The position numbers were made by a program, and so were the translations under genes. The notes below the pieces were generated by a model. It saw only the letters and a program-made list of their open reading frames with translations, had not been told where the DNA came from and ran no database searches. A stretch of 64,000 bases of DNA from Providencia alcalifaciens (GTDB lineage: Bacteria; Pseudomonadota; Gammaproteobacteria; Enterobacterales; Enterobacteriaceae). The stretch covers positions 3,472,001-3,536,000 of the forward strand of contig NZ_OU659204.1 of the NCBI RefSeq assembly GCF_915403165.1. Direction: 5' to 3'. The first letter of the stretch is position 1; each line of letters opens with the position of its first letter. Shown piece after piece: positions 47,801-56,724 of this stretch.

Positions 47801-50800
47801 ATAATTTTCGACTTCAGCCTCTTTCTGAATATCTAATCCTTCACGTAAGTTATTCAGTTGACGCGCAGTAATAGAAACGGCACCTTCTCCCTCAATAAAA
47901 CTGGCGTTATTTTCAATCAAGTCATCGCTGGTGAGTGTGAGGGTATCACCACTGTAAATTAGCGCTTGGTCACGGTTGGTGAGTGTTGTTTCCGTATGTA
48001 GGTCAATGTGTTTTGCTGCGGCAATGACGGCCTTTTCCCCCTGATTATCAAGCGTTTTGGCTTTAACACGGATGTCATCCCCCATCAAGGTGGCGCTATT
48101 ATTTAATTCATTGACATTGAACGTCATTTTATCGGCTTCTAACCGATTGAGGTTATCCAGTTTGCCTGTCGTGATATCGAGGTTTTTACTGACCAGTGAG
48201 CCTTGGTTGGTAAAGTTCAGGCTCGAAAAAGTAAAATTACCCGGTAATAGCCAGTCAGTAAGATTGGTCAACGCGCCCGTGATATTCAGTGTGACAGATT
48301 GATTGCTGGTGAGGGTATCGCCTGCGCGGTGCGTATAGTCTTGTGCTGCGGTCAGCGAAAGCGCTTTCTGACTCTTGATTGTCCCGCCCTGATTATTAAT
48401 GGACTGGGTTTTAATGGCGAGAGCCGAACCACTTTGCAGGGTACCTTTCTGGTTCAGTAGATCAAGCTGAGTTGATGCGGAAGCCGCGTCCGTATTCAGT
48501 GTAATATCGCCATTGGCGACGATATTGCCGGATTGGTTGTCCAAGCGATTAACACCCGAAAACGTCAAATTTTCGTTACTTTGCAGTCGACCTTGGATAT
48601 TTTCGATATTTTTGACAGTTAACGTGGTTTCTTTACTGCCGTGTACCAGACCATTTTCACGGTTATCTAAGGTATTGAGTAACAGGCTGAGGCTACCTTG
48701 GCTGCTTAAAATACCGCTATGTCGATTATCCAATGTCAATGCTATCAATTTCAGCGCTTTGGTGGAGACTAGCTGCCCTTGCTGGTTTTGGATATCTGTA
48801 GCATTCAACGTTAAGGTGTCGCCGCTGTGAATTTTTCCTTGCGTGTTATTGAGCTGCGCGATGTTGTAGGTGCCCGCTTGTTGGCTAATAACAGTACCTG
48901 CACGGTTATCAAGCTCTGTCGTATTCAGGGCAAGCTCACCAAGGCTGCTGACTGTACCTTGTTTGTTCTTAAATACTTTGGTTTCTAATTTTTGTTTTTG
49001 ATTGCTAAGAATGGTTCCTGATGTGTTGTCTATCAGTTCTGTGCTTGTGAGATTCAGCGTTTGTTGGCTTTCGATCTTACCAGCGGTATTGTCTAACGCT
49101 TTGCTCGTAAGCGTAAGACTCTCGCCACTTTGTAATTTACCGTGATCGTTATTCAATGCATTTTCAATCGATAACAACAGTTGTTTTTGGCTGAAGAGTA
49201 AGCCGTTTTGCGAGTTATTCGCACTCGAAGCACTAAGCTGTAGTGTACCGCCAGAGAGTATTTTCCCTTGCTGATTATTGATGGATTGCCCTGTCATAGT
49301 CAGGCCTTGGCTGGCACTGATTTTGCCTTGAGTGTTATTGATTTCGTTGGCAACTAATAGTGATGCAGCACCACCAGCTTGTAATATGCCTTGTTGATTA
49401 TCCAGTGAGTTTGCCGTGAGTTCGATATTTTTCTGGCTTTGAATTTCACCGCTTTGGTTATTCAATGACTGAGTCGTCGCCTGCCATGAATCTAAACTAC
49501 CCATCCAGCCTTTCTGGTTATGAATATTTTGCGCTTTAAGTGTTTGAGATTGCTGACTAAAAACTCGCCCATCGCGGTTATCAATCAGCTGTGTGACCTG
49601 AACATTCAAACGACCAAGAGCATTGATTGCCCCTTGTGCATTATTAACGAGGTTGGCATTGATCACAGCATCACGTTGGCTGGTCAGAATACCAGTTTGA
49701 TTATTAAAATCGCCAGTAAGGGTGAATGAAAGCGTATCTTGGCTCAGTATTTGTCCCTTTTGTTGGTTGCTCAGTTGTCCGCCAGCTAATGTCAACGTGC
49801 CACCACTTTGTAGCAATCCACCATTGTTATTGAATGCGCTCTGCTGGCGACCTTGCCAGTCTAAAGCCTGCCCTGCACTTATTTTTCCTTGAATATTATC
49901 AATGTTACCTTGCGTGTTAAGCGCAAGGGTTTTACCAGATTGTAACTGGCCTTCGGTGTTATCAAGATTGTTGGCGGTAATCTCGGCATTTTTCCCTGCC
50001 TGAATAACTCCTTTCTGGTTTGCAATATCACGTTGGGTTTCGAGGCTCAGTTGCTGACTGGCTTCGAGTAATCCTGTCTGATTATTGACGCCATCACGGC
50101 TAGTGATATCTAAATTTTGGCTAGCAATCACTTTACCCGATTGGTTTTCGAGCTGCTCTGTATCGATGTCGACATATTGACTGCTGATTTCGCCTTTTGC
50201 ATTGTCAATTTTCGAGGCAGTCATGATATCAAGGGCTTTACCAGACAGAACTTGGCCATCTCGGTTATTCAATGATTGGGCGGTGATAACAGATTGATTA
50301 CCACTTTGCAGTAAACCTGCTTGGTTGGTGAGCTGTTGGCCGACAGTGGCCGTTAAGGCCTGATTGGCAATCACTTTTCCTTGGCTGTTATCTAAAGTAT
50401 TTTTTGCTTTGATATCAACAGTGTTTTCACCAACAATTTGGCCTTGCTGGTTTCTCACGTTGTTGGCATTGATAACGGCTTGCTTGCTATAAATGGTACC
50501 ACCTTGGTTATCAAGATCCGCGGTAGTATTCAGTGTAAGTTGCTCGCCGGACAGTATTTTTCCACTTTGGTTATCAATGCGTTGTGCATCAATCGTAAGT
50601 TGGGTATCACTTTGTAGCGTGCCTTGTTGGCTGTTAACCACATCTTGAGCGGTTAAGGTTAATTTATCACCTGCCCCCATAAACCCGTTGGTGTTATTTA
50701 TCTGCTGTCGAGCGACAATATCTAACGTAGTTTGGCTAATTAATTTACCCAATGCATTATTTAGGCTGTCTGTCGTCACTGTAACTTGCTGGCTATTGAC

Positions 50801-52717
50801 TGTGCCGGATTGGTTGCTGAGCTCTTTACCCGTTTGCAGATTGATAGATTTCCCTGCGACAAGGTTACCCGCGCTATTATCAATCTGCTCTTTGGCATTC
50901 AAGGCCAGTTTAGTTTGGCTTTTAATCGTGCCCGATTGGTTATCAATCGTATTCGCTGTTAGGCTTAAATCGCCATTCGCCCCGATTTCGCCTTGCTGAT
51001 TATTGACAGATTGTTTCACCCGCCAATCTTGTTTCGTATTATTTAACGCTACCAGCCGAGCATTTTGGTTATTCAGTGAGTCAACATTGAGCTTGAGGCG
51101 GTTAGCTTCAATCGCACCCTCTTGGTTATTCAGTTGCCCAGTGAGAGCAAATTGGCTCTCATTTTGGCCTGTTTGCACCCACGTGCCTTTCTGATTAAAC
51201 AGGTTATTAGCGCTAACGTTCCATTGCCCAGCTTTGACTTGGACTTGTTCGGCGTGAATATCGCGTGCACTGTTGAGCTTGATATTATTGGCATCAATCT
51301 TGCTTTGAGTGAGAGCGATATCCCCTTGTTTGGCGGTGAGCGCTAAGGTGGACGCTGCAACTTGCGTCTGGCTTAAATCCAGCGATTGACCTGCCGCAGT
51401 GATATTTTGTTTGCTTAACAGGGTGCCTCGGGTGTCAATTTTACCGTCGCTGTTTAAGGTGATATTGGCATTATTAATAATGTGACTTTTGTTATCACTG
51501 CCCGCGAGTACGTTGCCTTGGCTGCGAATATCACCTTTCGCGTTGATATTGACATCTTTCATAGCAGCCAGCGTGCCTGTATTGCTCACTGAGCTTGTTT
51601 GGCTTTCAACGTTTAAGGTGCCGCCACTGTGTAATTTGCCTTGATGATCGATTGTGTCTTTGGCGGTCAGGGAGATATCACCACCTGCTTGAGTGGTGGC
51701 TTGTTGTGATGAGCTGCCCCAACTGAGCTTACCGTTGCTGCTAACTGTCAACGTCTTATCCGCTTGGATGTGTCCGCCTTGGTTACGCACACCCACACCT
51801 TTTTCGGTGCCCACCATGTGGATATAACCACTGTACATTCCACCCATTTGCCCCATGTCGATGGCAAATTCAGGTTGCGCGGTTTGGCTCTCCATCGGGG
51901 TGGCTTTATTTTGCGTATCGACTTTGTTTTTACCCGCGACAACCGCAATTTTTTCGTTTGCCCACACGCCGGAGTTGATTTCAACGGCACGGGCAAGCAA
52001 ATCCACATATTGAGTATCGTGGCGACTATCGGCATTCAATCCACCGCCTTCAACACGGATAACACCGCGTTCAACTTGGTATCCTGCAAGGCTACCATCT
52101 TGATTAAACTGTGGTTTCCCGGTAGTCAGGGTCATTCGACCTGCGTTGATAGTGCCGCAGCCATTACAAATGATCCCCGATGGATTAGCCACTATTACTT
52201 GGGCTTTGCCACCTGCTACTTCAAGAAAGCCTTTAATTTGGCTCGGATTATTGCTATTCACTTCATTGAGAATGACGCGAGCAGGGGCTTTGTTTGGGTC
52301 AAGGTTCGGGTTGCCTTGGATCATCCCTGCGGTTTGTGTGGAAGTCATCACCGCCGAATTATTGAGAATAGCTCCGCGGTTATCCACATCAAATTGTTTA
52401 TATTGGTTATGGGAAATACCGGAACCATTCGGCGCTGCAATATTGACCTGCGGGATCCCATTTTGCGTATTGATAACTTCAGGACGTTGGTTCTTAGGTG
52501 CATTGTTATCTGCCACAATTCCACTAGCTAGTGCTGAGCTTCCCCATAGTGCCAACCAAAGCAACAGCGAAGTACGGCGTAAAGTGACCCATAGGCGGCC
52601 TCCGTTCGACCCTCGAGTTTGACCTGCTTCAGTGCTACAGCTTTTTGCCAGTTCAGACACCACACGTAATTCCCCGTGAGTGCGGCTAAAAATCAGACGA
52701 TAACAATGCTTATTCAT
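41804..52717 (-). CDS. cdiA: CdiA contact-dependent inhibition effector, DNA/RNA endonuclease toxin
   Basis: A 3637-residue TpsA exoprotein. Residues 1-65 are an extended signal (MNKHCYRLIFSRTHGEL, ESPR). The TPS transport domain follows (about 66-320; ANPSGIICNGCG). FHA-1 repeats cover about 340-1500, a receptor-binding-like region without repeats about 1550-2100, and FHA-2 about 2130-2900. The pretoxin VENN motif is at 3316-3319, followed by a hydrophobic entry region and then the toxin: NRNTYQQ-like NDRNTYQQCKVG, DEGGHLIATIF (His 3552) and LNIVPMNSNLNRSEWKKMENSWA, as in Endonuclease_NS_2 nucleases. The protein is secreted by CdiB, sits on the cell surface and delivers its last about 320 residues into neighbours. 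Neutralised by the downstream cdiI. Confidence 0.92.
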   Translation of the reverse strand: MNKHCYRLIFSRTHGELRVVSELAKSCSTEAGQTRGSNGGRLWVTLRRTSLLLWLALWGSSALASGIVADNNAPKNQRPEVINTQNGIPQVNIAAPNGSGISHNQYKQFDVDNRGAILNNSAVMTSTQTAGMIQGNPNLDPNKAPARVILNEVNSNNPSQIKGFLEVAGGKAQVIVANPSGIICNGCGTINAGRMTLTTGKPQFNQDGSLAGYQVERGVIRVEGGGLNADSRHDTQYVDLLARAVEINSGVWANEKIAVVAGKNKVDTQNKATPMESQTAQPEFAIDMGQMGGMYSGYIHMVGTEKGVGVRNQGGHIQADKTLTVSSNGKLSWGSSSQQATTQAGGDISLTAKDTIDHQGKLHSGGTLNVESQTSSVSNTGTLAAMKDVNINAKGDIRSQGNVLAGSDNKSHIINNANITLNSDGKIDTRGTLLSKQNITAAGQSLDLSQTQVAASTLALTAKQGDIALTQSKIDANNIKLNSARDIHAEQVQVKAGQWNVSANNLFNQKGTWVQTGQNESQFALTGQLNNQEGAIEANRLKLNVDSLNNQNARLVALNNTKQDWRVKQSVNNQQGEIGANGDLSLTANTIDNQSGTIKSQTKLALNAKEQIDNSAGNLVAGKSINLQTGKELSNQSGTVNSQQVTVTTDSLNNALGKLISQTTLDIVARQQINNTNGFMGAGDKLTLTAQDVVNSQQGTLQSDTQLTIDAQRIDNQSGKILSGEQLTLNTTADLDNQGGTIYSKQAVINANNVRNQQGQIVGENTVDIKAKNTLDNSQGKVIANQALTATVGQQLTNQAGLLQSGNQSVITAQSLNNRDGQVLSGKALDIMTASKIDNAKGEISSQYVDIDTEQLENQSGKVIASQNLDITSRDGVNNQTGLLEASQQLSLETQRDIANQKGVIQAGKNAEITANNLDNTEGQLQSGKTLALNTQGNIDNIQGKISAGQALDWQGRQQSAFNNNGGLLQSGGTLTLAGGQLSNQQKGQILSQDTLSFTLTGDFNNQTGILTSQRDAVINANLVNNAQGAINALGRLNVQVTQLIDNRDGRVFSQQSQTLKAQNIHNQKGWMGSLDSWQATTQSLNNQSGEIQSQKNIELTANSLDNQQGILQAGGAASLLVANEINNTQGKISASQGLTMTGQSINNQQGKILSGGTLQLSASSANNSQNGLLFSQKQLLLSIENALNNDHGKLQSGESLTLTSKALDNTAGKIESQQTLNLTSTELIDNTSGTILSNQKQKLETKVFKNKQGTVSSLGELALNTTELDNRAGTVISQQAGTYNIAQLNNTQGKIHSGDTLTLNATDIQNQQGQLVSTKALKLIALTLDNRHSGILSSQGSLSLLLNTLDNRENGLVHGSKETTLTVKNIENIQGRLQSNENLTFSGVNRLDNQSGNIVANGDITLNTDAASASTQLDLLNQKGTLQSGSALAIKTQSINNQGGTIKSQKALSLTAAQDYTHRAGDTLTSNQSVTLNITGALTNLTDWLLPGNFTFSSLNFTNQGSLVSKNLDITTGKLDNLNRLEADKMTFNVNELNNSATLMGDDIRVKAKTLDNQGEKAVIAAAKHIDLHTETTLTNRDQALIYSGDTLTLTSDDLIENNASFIEGEGAVSITARQLNNLREGLDIQKEAEVENYKKHLYNFYWRSFSTDVHKTPDAMAPTTQQLTFQSESAALDNKYGTILDIDAKNKRAQMKVKQQNGQVTTLWVNYLALTPNSDGSYAMTFYESRGVPGRIKTPPTPYHGAVWREHDEPYYEIWDPNKHMDLANSTKVEDYSWIRERSVTGTVTRDKLISEGIGARILSGGNMMIHITERLKNDASTITSTGNLDIEGKEFVENTGYSVNEHRKEFYSDHYDVSKSHWYPEYSSDKTTALTTLDSIISGNGNVSITGANITNTTVNDAQISTIEAAINAAKAERAEWERNPLEFDIDGVDKQNLNTGLTTHGGSELTTPEGQSPQERPLLPAELALTEKQHIGDVATSIPNNGLFRPNLTPDSPFLVVTDSRFTDRNKFISSDYLLERVGYSPADVHKRLGDGFYEQRLVREQVLKLTGRPSVKEGDAMTQYQYLMDNGIRVAEEFHLRPGVALTPAQIAALQQDIVWMVSETVNTAQGPQTVWVPKVYLTNQTIRLTQQGAVIAGNTLHLSADSVDNAGNLLADNALSVDAKQFTHRNGDINADSIQVKADSITLSTNLQDALRQATMNATDITLTGNDIQLQGAKLDATHDIKLNARDNLSITSVKSTHKGAIDIIAGAMGDRSNIVNNSGNLAQVSGEWQLAQSSELSAGGNLSLNAGKDITVKGSQAQAGGTLDVNAGGDINILSDKTTNKTQLDAQGNGSSVSNYREEDRLVLSTLSGDKGVSLHAGNNLVAEGAQVDSQAGKVSVSARDVTITAATKDTYALDQEQTSSGSSKGSRVDETSSHEVVGSTFSGQNGVEITARDKDITVTGSTLHSEKGEITLGAKQNVTLNTATEEHKKYVEEQRSSKGLLSSSSDHTVQNDESTREKGSLLSGEKVTINAGNDLTVKGSSLVAENDVTLAAGNNVDIIAATETDSHYLLEEKSKSGLMSSGGIGFTVGKQSSRHEVDEKGITQSQSVSTIGSTQGNVNITAGNKLHVGGADLVAQKDLTLTGDSVQIDPGYDERTRTETFETKQSGFTVALSGAAGSALNTAVSTAQQARKESDGRLNALQNTKAVLSGVQAQQAYELDGLKTDAANAHNLANNLKPGDEGYQKGATNTVGVSVSYGSQSSKSETHTDSRQSQGSTLNAGQNLSITATGKNKDGNPDSGNITVVGSELKAGKDLSLSATQDINLVSAQNSEQTTSENSSKGGSVGVGVGVGAGGYGVNVSASVNQGKGHEKGNGLTHTETTLDAGNKLTLNSGQDTTLKGAQVSGEQVTVNVGRDLNMASQQDSDRYDAKQQESSVGGGYTIGGTPNINISASQDKIKSNYDSVKEQTGIFAGKGGFDITVDKHTQLDGAVIASTADKDKNRLETGTLGWKDIDNKADFTAEHTGGSIGTGGSIGGQLLTNAAGGLLSNANNSGHAEGTTKSAVSEGTVIVRNENKQKQDVNELNRDTEHANDGSINPIFDKEKEQNRLKQSQLIGEIGNQTMDIIRTEGEIAGLKAQKDPDALAIAKQQLLKDNKVATDEAIKQQAYNNAMAQYGTGSDFQKAAQAVTGLLQGLAGDNLAGALGNASSPYLATKIKELTTDPVTGEVNKATNAMAHAVLGAVVAELNNQSAVAGGLGAGGGELSARIIMDKMFPGKKVSDLTESEKQQVSALSQLAAGLAGGLTTGDVAGAVTASQAGKNAVENNLMGGTEEEQVKFARSHAKDVMSCVDNPSGEACQRGEAVNKAIAIALVGGAAGGAIAAITPEALAAAQVAMRACAANPALCTVEVSNFIVETIGAEAAPAGIAVTGAGYGVKYSTEQLVEFAALQAIKKEGGEVTPEMVNKVITGNVSKEIPKIINEQKIIEIKSGSKGDWNKQLNKPEPNAIYQVDGNKTYKTDSQGRVETVEAKLSLNSNDRNTYQQCKVGKCGVAGDEGGHLIATIFTGPGEKLNIVPMNSNLNRSEWKKMENSWAKALKENKDVDVKIEPVYLGNSDRPSSFNVMYKIGNERPVERTFINDSGGK
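48200..51250 (-). repeat. FHA-1 filamentous repeats within cdiA
   Basis: About 50 degenerate units of roughly 20-21 codons follow the pattern LDNQ-x-G-x-I-x(2)-G-x(2)-L-x-L. They build the long beta-helical shaft of CdiA. The units are well diverged, so they are not recent duplications. Confidence 0.8.
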
Positions 52718-52785
52718 AACGTACTATCCTTCAGAAAACACAACGCAAACACGGAAATAACCGGGTATGTCTAATGGAAACACAG

Positions 52786-54516
52786 CTACATTTCGAGATT
52801 GAGGCTAAATCCTGCCGTGGTTCCCGAAGTATCGAATTTTTTAGGTTTATACAGCGGGATGCCAACGAATAGGTCGTAGCTTAAACGGGATGAAATTGAG
52901 CCGCGAAGCCCTAATGCGGTACCTGCAAGTTGGTGTCCAACAAGGTACTTAGTGCTCTGGCCTTCAACACGACCATAATCCACCGCGAGATAGAGCTCTT
53001 GCCCTTGAGAGAACGCATTCCACGCCAAATCATTACGCCAAATCAGCCCTTTCTCACCGGAAAGCACTTGCTCACCATCAAAGCCACGAACGGTATAACG
53101 CCCACCGATAGACATACGCTCTTGTGGCGTTAAAGCGAACTGTGTCCATTGGCCACGCAAAGAAGTATTCCAACGCCAAGGCTGTTCACCCAACATGAAT
53201 GGCTGATTGAAACTGATGTCTCCAAGAAAAATTCCCACGCGGGCGCTGCCGCTGTGGGTATCTTCTTCTGGGGCTCTGCGTGCACCATAGGCGCCGGTGC
53301 CACGACGCCAGTTGACATTGGCGTCGAGTGTGGCATTGCCTAAGAAGCTGCGCTGATTAACACCCACTTCCCATCCCGCGGTACGACGGCGTTGCTGCTC
53401 AATATCAATGTCATTGACTGAGTTACTGGCCGTTTTTCGGTAAGTGCGCAAATTAAGAGTGGTTTTATGGGATTGATCACGAAACAGTAAGCGAGATACC
53501 GTGAATTGAGCTGTATCACTCTTACCTGTGTAACGCAGTACTTCGTTGGCATTAGGTATGTTTTGGTGATAATTATACTCGTTGTAGTTGGCTGAAAATC
53601 CCCAATTACCAACGGGGATAAAATAGTTCAAGGTATAAGAATCGTTACCAAAAGGGCCCTTATCGAACAGATCTTTGCTGATATTGGCGTAAAACATGTC
53701 GTTTTGGGAAAACGGGGCATCAATGGCCAGCGTGGCAGAACCTAAATAGCGTCCGGTACTTTTCGAACCGCTGTCATCAAGGCTTAAACTCAAACGAACA
53801 GGGCGTTTTTCTTGCCAGCTGACCACTAAGTCACTGGTACCATCAACCGGGCCGGGTTCAATACGAATATCGGCAGTAACATTAGGGACGCGCTTGAAGT
53901 TTTCTAGCCCTTGCTCAATATCTCTAAGGTTAAGAATATCCCCTGAAGACGCGGGGATAGCGTTCCATAAACGCCCGCGCCATGAGGTACCTTCATCAAA
54001 ATGTATCGCATTAATTCGACCAGGCTGCAGCATTAAGACTAACTCGCCTTGGGTTAAATCTTGTTCTTGTGCCATTACACGAGTGGTCACATAACCTTTT
54101 TCCAAAATAGCATTCTGCACTTTGTTTAAAGCCAGCAGGACGCCCTGCCCTCCTAGACAGAGCCCTTTAGCATCATTCACCGCTTTTAATGCCCACTGAA
54201 AATCAGCAGCCGAATCACCTTCAAGGCGGATCGTATTGATGGTAAAACACGGCGTTTCATTTTGCGGATAATCTGGTAATGACAGATCGGGCTGGGCAAA
54301 TTGCGTATCTACGACGGGAGTATTTTGTCGTTGTAATGCTCTTTCTCGCTCTTGCTGGCGCTGTTGTTCGCGAAGATCGATATTTGCCGCCTCTTTTGCT
54401 GGATTCAAAAATGACTCAGCCCACAAATTAGGGCTTATAAAAAGCAAACTTAACGCCACCCATTGGCGATATTTATGCTGTTTTATCGTATTGCTGAAAT
54501 GTTTTTTTAATAGCAC
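52786..54516 (-). CDS. cdiB: CdiB outer membrane transporter (TpsB/ShlB type)
   Basis: A two-partner secretion transporter of about 576 residues. It has a signal ending LWA-ES, an N-terminal helix with the run REQQRQQERERALQRQ, two POTRA domains (CFTINTIRLEGDS and GKVYVTTRVMAQEQDL-like GYVTTRVMAQEQDLTQGEL), and a 16-strand barrel with the conserved MSIGGRYTVRGFDGE. The last residues FSLNLEM end the barrel. I prefer GTG 54516 as start, since the in-frame TTG at 54558 has no ribosome site and gives 14 extra residues before a normal signal; the GTG site is also weak. It exports CdiA, encoded 68 bases downstream. Confidence 0.9.
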   Translation of the reverse strand: MLLKKHFSNTIKQHKYRQWVALSLLFISPNLWAESFLNPAKEAANIDLREQQRQQERERALQRQNTPVVDTQFAQPDLSLPDYPQNETPCFTINTIRLEGDSAADFQWALKAVNDAKGLCLGGQGVLLALNKVQNAILEKGYVTTRVMAQEQDLTQGELVLMLQPGRINAIHFDEGTSWRGRLWNAIPASSGDILNLRDIEQGLENFKRVPNVTADIRIEPGPVDGTSDLVVSWQEKRPVRLSLSLDDSGSKSTGRYLGSATLAIDAPFSQNDMFYANISKDLFDKGPFGNDSYTLNYFIPVGNWGFSANYNEYNYHQNIPNANEVLRYTGKSDTAQFTVSRLLFRDQSHKTTLNLRTYRKTASNSVNDIDIEQQRRRTAGWEVGVNQRSFLGNATLDANVNWRRGTGAYGARRAPEEDTHSGSARVGIFLGDISFNQPFMLGEQPWRWNTSLRGQWTQFALTPQERMSIGGRYTVRGFDGEQVLSGEKGLIWRNDLAWNAFSQGQELYLAVDYGRVEGQSTKYLVGHQLAGTALGLRGSISSRLSYDLFVGIPLYKPKKFDTSGTTAGFSLNLEM

Positions 54517-54881
54517 AGGATTTAACTCGATTAATAGTACGTAACGGATAAATTGCAATCAATTTGATTAAAAATGCTAATTTCTATTTCCGTAATTTAA
54601 TCAGTTTTACTTAAGTGGTCAACATAAGAGGAAATTAAGAGATGAAAATAAAAAATTACCAATCAAACAAGTAATTACAAAGAAGCAAACACCAATATAG
54701 ATTAGATATACATTTTATTAATTTAACTAACGGAGTGTGTAAATATGGATAAAATAAGTATAAAAATAGAAATCACTTATCTTTTATTTCATTTTTTATT
54801 ACCCATAGATTAATCTTATTTAATTAATAAAATTAAAAAATCAGATTATTAGCTAAGTATGAATAACACCAAAAACAAAAA

Positions 54882-54908
54882 ACCGCGTCGATATCCTTAT
54901 CGTGCGGT
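54882..54908 (-). terminator. Terminator of the hyf operon
   Basis: ACCGCGTCGAT (54882-54892) pairs with ATCGTGCGGT (54899-54908) with one extra base. On the minus strand TTTTTTGTTTTT follows. It is 51 bases after the stop of the last hyf gene. The 320 bases between here and the cdiB start are AT-rich and presumably hold the cdiB promoter, but no element is recognisable. Confidence 0.75.
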
Positions 54909-54959
54909 CTATTTATTCCCTTAAATTATATCCTTTAAATAAAGGCTTCCAGTCTATCG

Positions 54960-55949
54960 TTACTCCCCCTCAAATAACCGGAATCCCCCTAACCCTTCCC
55001 ATGTTGGTAAGGCTTGATAAACTTGTTCGACGGCGGCAGCCACTTTGTCATTCATTGGCATATAAAAACCGACTAAATCGGGCTGAATGCCTAAGAAAAT
55101 AATTTCCCCTACATCCTCTTTTAACTGGTCGATAAGAAAATTTAGCGGCAGATTATGAGTGCTCATGATAAACATTTCGGCGATATCATCGGGGTCGATA
55201 ATTCGAATTTCTCCCGGCGCTAAACCAATATCTGCGGCATCGACAATTAATAAACGCTGAGGTTTTAAGGCGCGTACTTGGTGGGAGACACTTTCAGGGC
55301 TGCTTCCACCATTAATTGCCACCCAACCGTCAATCGGGGTTTGCTGCATCAGATCAAATAGCATCGCGCCTGCGCCGTCATCCCCCATCATGCTATTGCC
55401 CACCGCCAGCATGAGGTTTTGCACGGGTGATGGGGTTTCTGACGAAGGCTGATTTTCTAACGATTCGATTTCCATCGAAAAAGAAGGTTGAGTTTGTCTG
55501 GCAACATCGCTCATCGGCTGCCTTTTCGCTATCTGTCTTTTCACGATCAAATAAATTGCCGGCTCGCGCTCAATTTCGCCGAGCAATCGAATCAGTGTGG
55601 CGCTCCATGCCTGATAGGGCGAGTCACTGTCTTTAGCGAAGCCATCTAATGCTAACGCCAGCATATTGGTGTGAGTGGAATCAATATTAATCTCGCCGAA
55701 GGTGATCAAACCCTGTAATTTGCGACGCGCCTCCCCTTCAGGAAGCGCATTCACCCAAGATTGGTAGCCATCTAGTGGGCACTCCAATTCGGTTTTCAGG
55801 CAATCAATCATGCCAACATGGTGACCAATCGCTAGCGAGTAATACATGACTTGCTGCGCGTCTTCAGGCACGTCATCGTCACTGTCGACAAACTTCTGGC
55901 GCAGTGACCAGAAAATCACTTTACCCGTTTCAGTCGCTGATTCACTCAT
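54960..55949 (-). CDS. Fused FHL maturation protein: HycH/HyfJ domain plus HycI endopeptidase
   Basis: A 329-residue fusion. Residues 1-143 match HycH/HyfJ ([43 protein letters not shown]), a factor for formate hydrogenlyase assembly of about 136 residues. Residues 144-177 are a polar linker. Residues 178-329 match the HycI peptidase, about 156 residues in E. coli, with [14 protein letters not shown] (183-194), [32 protein letters not shown] and the His in [14 protein letters not shown]; the metal-binding Asp, Asp and His are kept. HycI cuts the C-terminal tail of the large hydrogenase subunit after nickel insertion. In E. coli the two are separate genes. The gene overlaps hyfI by eight bases and ends the operon. 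Confidence 0.9.
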   Translation of the reverse strand: MSESATETGKVIFWSLRQKFVDSDDDVPEDAQQVMYYSLAIGHHVGMIDCLKTELECPLDGYQSWVNALPEGEARRKLQGLITFGEINIDSTHTNMLALALDGFAKDSDSPYQAWSATLIRLLGEIEREPAIYLIVKRQIAKRQPMSDVARQTQPSFSMEIESLENQPSSETPSPVQNLMLAVGNSMMGDDGAGAMLFDLMQQTPIDGWVAINGGSSPESVSHQVRALKPQRLLIVDAADIGLAPGEIRIIDPDDIAEMFIMSTHNLPLNFLIDQLKEDVGEIIFLGIQPDLVGFYMPMNDKVAAAVEQVYQALPTWEGLGGFRLFEGE

Positions 55950-56724
55950 TGATGCCCCCTTGTTGCAGCACGGTCACGAGGCGATTCACAATTTCACGCA
56001 GGCGCGGGTCTTGCTCTTCGTCCATCCATGTTTGCATTGTGGCTTTCACTTGGCTTGGGGTCGCGCCATCGAGCAGCGTCAGGAAGCGGTCACTAATTTC
56101 TCGACCTTGGTAATAACCTGCTTGGCGGCGCGCTTCGCGTTCGATCATCACGCGGGTTGCTAACGGAATCGAAGGTAACAAAAGTTCCACTTTTTCGCCG
56201 TCGGCTTCACGGTGATCTTGCCCAACTAATTTTTGTTGCAGTAAGCCTAATGCCACCGCGAAACCATAAATCGTGGCAGCAGGGGTTGGCGGGCAACCGG
56301 GGATCCACACATCGATCGGCACGATGTGTTCGCTGCCCCCCCAAACACAGTACAGATCGTGGAAGATCCCCCCGCCACAACCACAAGCCCCATAAGAGAT
56401 GCAGATTTTGGGATCCGGCGCAGATTCATACGCACGCAGTGCAGGCATGCGCATCGCACGGGTGACCGCCCCTGTGAACAGTAAAATATCCGCATGGCGC
56501 GGAGACGCCACCACTTTGATCCCGAAACGTTCCGCATCAAAAACAGGGGTGATAGCCGAGAAAATTTCAATTTCACATCCGTTGCAGCCGCCACAGTCGA
56601 CACGGTATACGTAAGCTGAACGCTTGATATCTTTCAGCAGCGTGCTTTTCAGTTTTGCGACCTGCTCATCGAGCACAATCGGCTGGCTAACGTGATGGTT
56701 TACGGGGATATTTGGCAGACTCAT
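55942..56724 (-). CDS. hyfI: Hydrogenase 4 small subunit (NuoB-like)
   Basis: A 260-residue subunit that carries the 4Fe-4S cluster nearest the nickel-iron site. Cysteines in [26 protein letters not shown] and [10 protein letters not shown] are the expected ligands. [34 protein letters not shown] agrees, in parts, better with HyfI than HycG. It has no Tat signal, as expected for a hydrogenase facing the cytoplasm. Its ATG overlaps the hyfH stop by four bases, and its end overlaps the next gene by eight. Confidence 0.93.
   Translation of the reverse strand: MSLPNIPVNHHVSQPIVLDEQVAKLKSTLLKDIKRSAYVYRVDCGGCNGCEIEIFSAITPVFDAERFGIKVVASPRHADILLFTGAVTRAMRMPALRAYESAPDPKICISYGACGCGGGIFHDLYCVWGGSEHIVPIDVWIPGCPPTPAATIYGFAVALGLLQQKLVGQDHREADGEKVELLLPSIPLATRVMIEREARRQAGYYQGREISDRFLTLLDGATPSQVKATMQTWMDEEQDPRLREIVNRLVTVLQQGGINE

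Noticed and set aside
47900..51300. Repetitive units that might be a CRISPR array or tandem repeat expansion
   Set aside because: They are in frame within cdiA, about 20 codons long and diverged, which fits FHA repeats; there are no identical repeats separated by unique spacers.
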